Assembly (NCBI GenBank): GCA_016931085.1
Contig: JAFGFO010000413.1
Span: forward strand, 1 to 23,770
Direction: 5' to 3'
Origin: Thermoflexales bacterium
Lineage (GTDB): Bacteria > Chloroflexota > Anaerolineae > Fen-1058
DNA: 23,770 bases
Shown in pieces: positions 1-3,993 of this stretch (position 1 is its first letter; each line of letters opens with the position of its first letter). The translations under genes and the position numbers were made by a program. The notes beneath the pieces are model-generated. The model made no database searches. It saw nothing but the letters and a program-made list of their open reading frames with translations, and was not told the DNA's origin.

Positions 1-57
1 TTCACAAGCCTGCCGGTGATTCACCCGGTACTGCACAAACCAGCTCAGGAAAAACAA
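1..57 (-). CDS. Possible partial small membrane protein cut by window edge
   Basis: A minus-strand frame is open from a TTG at 57 to the window edge and begins LFFLSWFVQYRVNHRQACE, a hydrophobic start followed by a polar stretch. No ribosome binding site stands out and there is no ATG. The frame also stays open upstream into the end of the HTH gene. I do not recognise it. It could be chance: the segment also holds a weak hairpin (AGGCA/TGCCT, about 57-70) followed by a T-run on the minus strand that might end the HTH transcript. Confidence 0.15.
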   Translation of the reverse strand, partial: MFFLSWFVQYRVNHRQACE

Positions 58-68
58 GGCAAAAATGC

Positions 69-302
69 CTAACTGTGATCTACTGATTCTATAGGTTTAT
101 CCTTCGGCTTGCGCCCCCGCTTCTTTGGGGTGTATCCCTCTAGGCTATCACGATTTACCACCCAATCTCTAGACGCAAGCTGTACGCCTTCAATGTCACC
201 GCTGGCAATCAGCCTTAAGACGGTGCGCCCACTTACGCCAAGCAGGGCGGCCGCTTCTCTCGCTGTTATCAAGTTTCCCATTGCTTCTTTACTCTTTGCC
301 AT
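69..302 (-). CDS. Excisionase-like HTH DNA-binding protein
   Basis: A 77-aa protein starting MAKSKEAMGN. Residues 9-58 form a MerR/excisionase-type winged helix (HTH_17 pattern): LITAREAAALLGVSGRTV is the helix-turn-helix, followed by IASGDIEGVQ and WVVNRDSLEGY. The tail is basic (KKRGRKPKDK). Such proteins act as recombination directionality factors or small repressors in integrated elements. The start at 302 is preferred over a longer frame, because the longer frame would run through the promoter (322-351). An AGGT lies upstream of this ATG. The promoter shares a 22-bp segment with the integrase promoter, which suggests the two genes are co-regulated. Excisionase or repressor cannot be decided from sequence. 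Confidence 0.75.
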   Translation of the reverse strand: MAKSKEAMGNLITAREAAALLGVSGRTVLRLIASGDIEGVQLASRDWVVNRDSLEGYTPKKRGRKPKDKPIESVDHS

Positions 303-321
303 TGTGTCACTACCTAGACAG

Positions 322-351
322 ATTATACACCCGTTTGGCATTTTCTGTCAA
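322..351 (-). promoter_or_regulatory. Promoter of the excisionase-like gene with shared operator
   Basis: On the minus strand TTGACA (346-351) is followed after 18 bp by TATAAT (322-327). The spacer carries AATGCCAAACGGGTG, which recurs with one inserted base in the integrase promoter at 8347-8374. Transcription would start near 315, giving a leader of only about a dozen bases before the ATG at 302. Confidence 0.75.
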
Positions 352-429
352 GTAGCAAATTTTGGGCCGTGTAGTGCTATTCAGTTGTTAGAGTTCACCC
401 CCCCCCTACGGGCGGGGGCTGCCTGTTTG

Positions 430-452
430 TCACTGTCGTCTAACGACAGTGA
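430..452. repeat. Palindrome 1 of the array
   Basis: Nine-base arms TCACTGTCG and CGACAGTGA surround the loop TCTAA. An identical copy lies at 492-514. Confidence 0.9.
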
Positions 453-491
453 GCGCACGTCCACCCCACGCGGGCGGGGGCTGCCTGTTTG

Positions 492-514
492 TCACTGTCG
501 TCTAACGACAGTGA
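492..514. repeat. Palindrome 2 of the array
   Basis: Exact copy of the palindrome at 430-452, 62 bp further on, including the loop TCTAA. Confidence 0.9.
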
Positions 515-548
515 GCGCACGTCCACCCCACGCGGGCGGGGGCTGCCT

Positions 549-570
549 TCACTGGGGAATTCCCCAGTGA
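549..570. repeat. Palindrome 3 of the array, changed inner arms
   Basis: Perfect palindrome with no loop: arm TCACTGGGGAA and its complement. The outer six bases match the other members. The inner bases differ on both sides in a compensating way. Confidence 0.9.
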
Positions 571-604
571 GCGCACGTTCACCCCACGCGGGCGGGGGCT
601 GCCT

Positions 605-638
605 GTTCTTTCAGTTTTTTCAGGCTGCAAGCCAGGGT
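605..638. repeat. Divergent interval 4 of the array
   Basis: This interval lacks TCACTG arms. It holds a weaker hairpin (CAGGCT/AGCCAG with one mismatch) and a T-rich stretch. It is the one exception in the array. Confidence 0.55.
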
Positions 639-672
639 CCACCCCCTACGGGCGGGGGCGCTTGATTTGGTG

Positions 673-694
673 TCACTGTAAATATTTACAGTGA
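673..694. repeat. Palindrome 4 of the array, AT-rich inner arms
   Basis: Perfect palindrome with arm TCACTGTAAAT and its complement. The outer six bases match the family, while the inner part is AT-rich and still fully complementary. Confidence 0.9.
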
Positions 695-729
695 GAGGGC
701 ACCCCCTACGGGCGGGGGCGCTCGGTCGC

Positions 730-966
730 TTACCCCATCCCAGGTAACGCCGGCTGTATCGAGGGGGCCAGCTCGGCCAGCCAGCCGCGCAAGTCAACAG
801 CCGCCCCGAGCTGGTCAAGCAGATCATCGCCCGCCTCGGCCAACCATTGCCGGGCCAGGTCATCGCCGCCGGCCGCGTCCCGGCCGGCTTGGGCCAAGAT
901 CGCCGCCGCCAGTATACGCGCCCCATCTGGCGTTAGATCGCATTTTTTACCATCATTTACCATCAT
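730..966 (-). CDS. Small acidic protein of unknown function
   Basis: A 78-aa protein starting MMVNDGKKCDLTPDGAR. The middle is Ala/Leu/Asp-rich and probably helical (AAAILAQAGRDAAGG, then ARQWLAEAGDDLLDQL). It ends in PALPGMG. No family is recognised. The start at 966 has AGGT a few bases upstream and avoids running through the 997-1017 palindrome. The first codons contain a tandem ATGATGGTAA repeat, so ATG 963 is equally possible. It follows the Cys-rich gene at 1022-1216 in the same direction and lies just before the palindrome array. Confidence 0.55.
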   Translation of the reverse strand: MMVNDGKKCDLTPDGARILAAAILAQAGRDAAGGDDLARQWLAEAGDDLLDQLGAAVDLRGWLAELAPSIQPALPGMG

Positions 967-996
967 TTCGGACCTAGTAGGGGGGCTACGCTGGCT

Positions 997-1017
997 ATCT
1001 TGGGAAATTCCCAAGAT
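997..1017. repeat. Perfect intergenic palindrome
   Basis: Ten-base arms ATCTTGGGAA and TTCCCAAGAT flank a single A. It sits between the stop of the Cys-rich gene and the next start on the minus strand. With no T-run it does not look like a standard terminator. Its core resembles the GGGGAATTCCCC centre of the palindrome at 549-570. Confidence 0.85.
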
Positions 1018-1021
1018 GTAC

Positions 1022-1216
1022 CTACACCCCGCCCGCAAGTGCGCCGCCGTCATCCTGGCCGGCAAACTGCCGGGCGTGTTCATCGCATAGCAGGATAGGG
1101 TAAGCCAGCCGTGCCGGCTGGCCCTCGGCCGCGCACCAGGTGCACTCAAAATCACAGGTGCACTTGTCCACCGGCCGCTTGCACTGCCAGCATACCCACG
1201 TTACACCATCGCGCAT
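1022..1216 (-). CDS. Small Cys-rich, probable zinc-binding protein
   Basis: A 64-aa protein with CWQC near the N-terminus, then CTC, CTWC and a C-terminal CDEH. This gives at least seven Cys plus a His, typical of a small zinc ribbon or paired treble-clef fold. GGGGGTGA lies a few bases before the ATG at 1216. The arrangement resembles short zinc-finger proteins of phages and integrative elements, but no named family is recognised. It lies in a run of small minus-strand genes, 21 bases after the next Cys-bearing gene. Role unknown; nucleic-acid or protein binding is an inference from the metal-site pattern. Confidence 0.7.
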   Translation of the reverse strand: MRDGVTWVCWQCKRPVDKCTCDFECTWCAAEGQPARLAYPILLCDEHARQFAGQDDGGALAGGV

Positions 1217-1237
1217 AAATCACCCCCACCGTGAGAA

Positions 1238-1510
1238 CTACCACCCCCGCGTCACCTCGGCCAGGGCGGACGGGGGCAGACCAAAGTAGTCACAGATCGC
1301 CGCGCCCATCCCCTTTACCCACCACCTGGCTTTAGCGTCACCTTCGCGCCCGTCTTTTATTGCCTGCCTTAGCATCCCGGCCAAAAGCCACCGGCACCCT
1401 TCTTCAGTGTAGCCGTCCCCTGGCGCCGGCTCGGGCTGTAGGCTGGGATTGTCGAGGTAGTGATAGGCCAGGGCCGGCCGCGCCTCACAGAAACCGCATA
1501 TTTCCCCCAT
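1238..1510 (-). CDS. Small CxxC-containing protein of unknown function
   Basis: A 90-aa protein starting MGEICGFCEARPALAYHYL, with a CGFC pair and two later Cys (GCRWLL and ICDYFGL). A strong GAGGGGGTGCA ribosome binding site precedes the ATG at 1510. The C-terminal half is probably helical. The CxxC near the start of a short protein recalls zinc-knuckle proteins of phages, but I recognise no family. It is transcribed in line with the genes on both sides. Confidence 0.65.
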   Translation of the reverse strand: MGEICGFCEARPALAYHYLDNPSLQPEPAPGDGYTEEGCRWLLAGMLRQAIKDGREGDAKARWWVKGMGAAICDYFGLPPSALAEVTRGW

Positions 1511-1594
1511 TGCACCCCCTCGTGATATAATGCCTGTAGGGGGTCACGTCCCACCAGCGCCCCGGTTCACCGCCCGCGTTGGTGGGGCGTCGTC

Positions 1595-1608
1595 ATTTCC
1601 GCGGAAAT
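1595..1608. repeat. Short perfect palindrome between genes
   Basis: ATTTCCGCGGAAAT lies 13 bases beyond the stop of the coiled-coil gene on the minus strand. The rest of 1511-1621 contains a GC-rich inverted repeat (CGCCCC near 1557, GGGGCG near 1584). No further gene is visible. Confidence 0.7.
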
Positions 1609-1621
1609 AACTCTATCGGGC

Positions 1622-2104
1622 CTACTTGCCTTCCGGCTCGGCCGGCTGCTTCTCAATCAGCTTGCGAAGCTGCTCGTTTTTGTGGTAAGCAAGATCAACA
1701 AGGCCAGCTTGCGGCTGCTCGGCATTTTGTATCTGGTCACGCTCGTAGGCCAGCGCGTTAGCCCCGTGTTGATATATGCCCACAATCTCAAGGGCAATGC
1801 GCCACTGTTTCACTGCTTCCGCGTGGTCTTTCTCAACCTCACGGACCATAACCCGCGCCGCCCCTATCTTGGCCGTCACATCGGCGAAGCGCGCTGGATC
1901 CCGCCTCACTTCCTGGTCTTGCTGTTGCCGCTCCAAGCCAGCCAGGGTTTGCCGCGCCTCTTCCAGGGTCGCCGCCGCCTGCTCCTTGGCTGCAATCGCC
2001 GCTTGCTCGGCCTCTCTCGCGTTTGCGAGTACTGACCCTGGTTCGCCTCGTATCGGGTCACACGTCCCCACGGTGGGGACGTGTGCGTGATGTAGTTTAG
2101 ACAT
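1622..2104 (-). CDS. Coiled-coil small protein of unknown function
   Basis: A 160-aa protein starting MSKLHHAHVPTVGTC. From about residue 28 to 105 it is rich in Ala, Glu, Gln and Lys with heptad-like spacing (NAREAEQAAIAAKEQ, EEARQTLAGLERQQQ), so a long helix or coiled coil is likely. It ends EKQPAEPEGK. GGAGG nine bases before the ATG supports the start at 2104. Codons 7-15 coincide with a perfect 27-bp palindrome (2059-2085), so the N-terminal HVPTVGT is dictated by a DNA palindrome rather than a protein motif. The gene follows the 75-aa gene with one base between. Function unknown; scaffold-like proteins have similar composition, but this is not evidence. Confidence 0.65.
   Translation of the reverse strand: MSKLHHAHVPTVGTCDPIRGEPGSVLANAREAEQAAIAAKEQAAATLEEARQTLAGLERQQQDQEVRRDPARFADVTAKIGAARVMVREVEKDHAEAVKQWRIALEIVGIYQHGANALAYERDQIQNAEQPQAGLVDLAYHKNEQLRKLIEKQPAEPEGK
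2059..2085. repeat. Perfect 27-bp palindrome inside a coding sequence
   Basis: Thirteen-base arms CACACGTCCCCAC and GTGGGGACGTGTG surround one G. It lies within the first codons of the coiled-coil gene. Nearby bases extend the TCAC...GTGA look of the array palindromes at 430-694. Confidence 0.9.
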
Positions 2105-2105
2105 T

Positions 2106-2333
2106 TCAAAAAACCTCCATTACTTTGAGTATCCGGCCTTCGCCGGTCGATTTGAGCACTCGCCTTTTTGAATCTTTAATAGGCCGCTTGATTGGCAGTA
2201 CACCCTTGGGCGGTTCTACCCCAGGCCGCGCCACGAAAAAACCAACCACGAACGGGCCGCCGTCGTCGTCGTCGAGGTCGCCGGCCGCCGCCGCTTCCAG
2301 CCTGCCCAGCCGGGCGTCAAGTTGTTTTGTCAT
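2106..2333 (-). CDS. Small protein of unknown function
   Basis: A 75-aa protein, MTKQLDARLGRLEAAAAGDLDDDD. It has a short helical N-terminus, an acidic run, and a basic C-terminal half (PIKRPIKDSKRR). The ATG overlaps the TGA of the upstream HTH gene (ATGA), which suggests translational coupling. The initial LDARLGRLEAA pattern is common in short proteins next to phage HTH/terminase genes, but I assign no family. The next gene begins one base after the stop. Confidence 0.6.
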   Translation of the reverse strand: MTKQLDARLGRLEAAAAGDLDDDDGGPFVVGFFVARPGVEPPKGVLPIKRPIKDSKRRVLKSTGEGRILKVMEVF

Positions 2334-2707
2334 TGCCCACCCCCTGTTATTTGTTTTTCAAGCGCCGCTATCCGCGCCTCAAACTCCTCCAGCGTCTTTA
2401 CCTTATGTAAAACGTCAAGCCAATTCATCGCCGCTTGCCGTTGTACGTTCTCGCTATCCGCGTCTTGCATCAGCCTAAATAGAGTATCAAGCGCCGTGTC
2501 CCGGCCGGCAATCAAGCGCCGCACCACCGCGCCCAGGGCGTCTTGGCAGGCCGCGTCAACCGCCGCTCTAAATTCCCGCTTGGCCAGCCAGCGCGTTAAT
2601 GTGCGCTCAGATACACCCGCCAGCCGGGCCGCTTCCCCTATCGTTTGGGTTGCGAGCAGGGCCGTTACCCCTTTTTGCTGCCTTGCCGTCAAGACATTTT
2701 CGGACAT
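2330..2707 (-). CDS. Terminase-small-subunit-like HTH protein
   Basis: A 125-aa protein with the pattern of the phBC6A51-type HTH domain found in phage small terminases and related proteins. LTARQQKGVTALLATQTIGEAARLAG is followed by the recognition helix VSERTLTRWLAKREF and an Ala/Arg-rich helical region. A short C-terminal coiled coil (LEEFEARIAALEKQI) could drive oligomerisation. GGAGGTGACG ahead of the ATG at 2707 is a strong ribosome binding site. In phages this protein binds the packaging site; in satellites of the PICI type a TerS gene redirects packaging. No large terminase is visible here, so a stand-alone regulator is the main alternative. Confidence 0.65.
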   Translation of the reverse strand: MSENVLTARQQKGVTALLATQTIGEAARLAGVSERTLTRWLAKREFRAAVDAACQDALGAVVRRLIAGRDTALDTLFRLMQDADSENVQRQAAMNWLDVLHKVKTLEEFEARIAALEKQITGGGQ

Positions 2708-2747
2708 TTTACGTCACCTCCGCCGCTATCGTTTCTAACACATCCAG

Positions 2748-2763
2748 TGTTACGCGCGTAACA
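2748..2763. promoter_or_regulatory. Perfect 16-bp palindrome upstream of the HTH gene
   Basis: TGTTACGCGCGTAACA lies about 40 bases upstream of the HTH start codon, in the only real gap of this part of the operon. A dimeric repressor site is plausible, perhaps for the HTH protein itself. That is inference from symmetry and position. Confidence 0.5.
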
Positions 2764-2776
2764 AAATCATCCCCGC

Positions 2777-3196
2777 TCAGCCGCCCGCCGCTATAGCTTC
2801 TGTCACCGCCGGGCTATTGCTACCCAAGATCGCCAGGCTCGTGGCCAGCTCGTAGATCGAAAAGCGCGCCCACAGCTTGCCGTCATCCAACCGCCGCCAG
2901 CGCCCCGCCGGCAAGCCGGCCGGGGTATCACCTGGCAGGATCAGCGTTACACCATCCGCCCATGCTGCGTAGTGCCCCGCCCAGGCTTGCGCCTGGTCGA
3001 GGTCGCCAGCGTCCCAGGCCGCTTGGCACAGATCGAGGGCCACAGCCGCGCACAGTTCCGCCTTATGGCGGCCAAGCCACACCCGCAGGTCTGGAGTAAC
3101 CGCCGCTGCCGGGTTAAGCAGTAAGCGCCCGTCACCGTCGAGGGCCAGGGTTACACCCCGCTTGGTCAATTCCGCGTAAAGTTCACCCGCCGTCAT
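2777..3196 (-). CDS. TubC N-terminal docking-domain-like protein
   Basis: A 139-aa protein starting MTAGELYAELTKRGVTLALDGDGRLLLN. Residues 1-53 fit the TubC_N pattern: a helix, an RGVTL strand, a beta hairpin, then TPDLRVWLGRHKAELC. This domain was described as a docking module in polyketide and peptide synthesis, but it is also common in small genes of mobile elements beside primases. The second half (AGLPAGRWRRLDDGKLWARFSIYELA) is not recognised. GGGGGGAACT precedes the ATG at 3196. That G-tract can pair with an upstream C-tract (see 3201-3236). A start at 3208 is possible but would place codons inside the G-tract. Confidence 0.65.
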   Translation of the reverse strand: MTAGELYAELTKRGVTLALDGDGRLLLNPAAAVTPDLRVWLGRHKAELCAAVALDLCQAAWDAGDLDQAQAWAGHYAAWADGVTLILPGDTPAGLPAGRWRRLDDGKLWARFSIYELATSLAILGSNSPAVTEAIAAGG

Positions 3197-3200
3197 AGTT

Positions 3201-3236
3201 CCCCCCACCGAGGGGGGAGGGCCGCTCCCTCCCCCC
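3201..3236 (-). promoter_or_regulatory. G/C-tract leader with two competing hairpins
   Basis: On the minus strand GGGGGGAGGG (3227-3236 as its complement) pairs perfectly with CCCTCCCCCC (3212-3221) around a five-base loop. The same C-tract can instead pair with the G-tract at 3201-3206, which is the ribosome binding site of the TubC-like gene. The two structures exclude each other, so the leader could switch translation. Alternatively it is simply a hairpin between genes. Confidence 0.5.
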
Positions 3237-3250
3237 TACCGCCTAGATCG

Positions 3251-3739
3251 CTAAAACACCATGGCGGTCGCCGGCACCGCCGCTGGGCTATCCCATGGGC
3301 GGGGCTTGGTCGCTTGCTCCGCCGTCACCGGGGGCGGGGTCGCCGTCACCGCCGGGGCCGCCGGCACCGGGGCCGCCGTCACCGGGGCGGGCAATACGCC
3401 GTCCACCCGGTTAAACTCGCTCCCATCATCCTTTGTCTTGCGTATCACCACCAAGCGCACCGGGCGGTTAATCAAGTCATCGGAATTGAAATTGTACGTT
3501 TTCGGAATATCCGCCCCGAAGGCCGCGCGCGTCCACCCGTACAGCTTCGACTTGGGCGTAAAGGTTGCGCTTGCCCAGGCGGTCAGTTCATTACCCGCCT
3601 GGTCGGGGTCGGTCAGGGTGAATTTTACCTTGACTTGCGGGCCGTATTCCCCGCTCGTTTCCTCCAGGTCAGTGATAACCGCGTTGTACTCCCCGGTCGG
3701 GAGTAAAACGTATTGTTTTTGTTCGATCAAGATACCCAT
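3251..3739 (-). CDS. Single-strand-DNA-binding-like protein (DUF669-like)
   Basis: A 162-aa protein starting MGILIEQKQYVLLPTGEYNAV. Residues 9-115 look like the beta-rich OB-type domain of DUF669-like phage proteins: LPTGEYNAVITDLEE, then GPQVKVKFTLTD, then KSKLYGWTRAAFG and RPVRLVVIRK. An Ala/Pro/Val-rich flexible tail follows (about 120-150), with a short end (KPRPWDSPAAVPATAMVF) comparable in layout to the tails of SSB proteins. The ATG at 3739 has GGAGGT seven bases upstream; the longer frame would start inside the iteron region. Position right after the primase/helicase and the candidate origin fits a replication role. Confidence in the family is moderate. Confidence 0.65.
   Translation of the reverse strand: MGILIEQKQYVLLPTGEYNAVITDLEETSGEYGPQVKVKFTLTDPDQAGNELTAWASATFTPKSKLYGWTRAAFGADIPKTYNFNSDDLINRPVRLVVIRKTKDDGSEFNRVDGVLPAPVTAAPVPAAPAVTATPPPVTAEQATKPRPWDSPAAVPATAMVF
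3687..3705. repeat. Small palindrome inside the SSB-like gene
   Basis: Seven-base arms TACTCCC and GGGAGTA flank CGGTC. It encodes part of LLPTGEY. By itself it could be chance, but it matches the palindrome-rich character of the element. Confidence 0.5.
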
Positions 3740-3890
3740 TTCTATTACCTCCAAAGTTTCAAGTTTTTTTGTTTTACCGATAAAGTTTTTTGTTTGTCGC
3801 CGGTCGCTTTCCGTTGTCCTATATGCTCCCTCCCGCCGGGCCGCTGCCCGCGCCGTGATATTTTTTGCTTGCCAAAAAAACGCTAGTTGG

Positions 3891-3993
3891 GTTGTATTGT
3901 AAGTTGTATCCCCCCTTAAGAGGGGGGGGGATACATACAACTTCTTACTTGTAACCCCCTTACAACTTTTTACAACCCCTTACAACTTACAAC
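3891..3993. other. Candidate replication origin: hairpin with iterons
   Basis: Four direct TTACAAC copies begin at 3960, 3970, 3980 and 3987, the first three one helical turn apart. Inverted copies (GTTGTA) lie at 3891 and 3903. Between them is a strong hairpin: AAGTTGTATCCCCCC (3901-3915) pairs with 3925-3943, leaving a four-base bulge. The last iteron covers the stop codon of the primase/helicase gene. In SaPI-type satellites the origin lies next to the rep gene and has iterons on both sides of a melting region, which is the basis for this call. The remaining gap 3740-3890 is A/T-rich near the SSB-like start and shows no gene. Confidence 0.6.

Larger units (their letters stand above)
396..722. 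repeat. Array of six GC-rich repeats alternating with palindromes
   Basis: Six copies of a GC-rich unit lie at 396-424, 461-486, 523-548, 579-604, 639-662 and 699-722, spaced 56-62 bp. Two versions exist: CCCCCTACGGGCGGGGG (copies 1, 5, 6) and CCCCACGCGGGCGGGG (copies 2-4); each can fold as a C-tract/G-tract stem. Four of the five intervals contain a palindrome with TCACTG/CAGTGA outer arms. Intervals 1 and 2 are identical, giving an exact 62-bp tandem duplication. There is no convincing gene here. It could be a partition, packaging or replication site, or hairpins in the operon mRNA. Confidence 0.85.

Noticed and set aside
430..514. Integron attC sites (GTTAGAC in the hairpin loop matches GTTRRRY)
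   Set aside because: The motif is in the loop of only two of the palindromes, no second box exists at the hairpin base, and the integrase lacks the integron-specific context.
109..570. Plus-strand 153-aa frame
   Set aside because: It runs antisense to the HTH gene and into the repeat array; composition is repeat-driven and there is no start signal.
396..722. CRISPR array
   Set aside because: Repeat spacing near 60 bp looks CRISPR-like, but the intervals are palindromes sharing TCACTG arms, two are identical, repeats vary, and no cas gene is present.
3740..3940. Longer N-terminus for the SSB-like protein
   Set aside because: It would translate the hairpin and iteron region; a strong GGAGGT is placed for the ATG at 3739.
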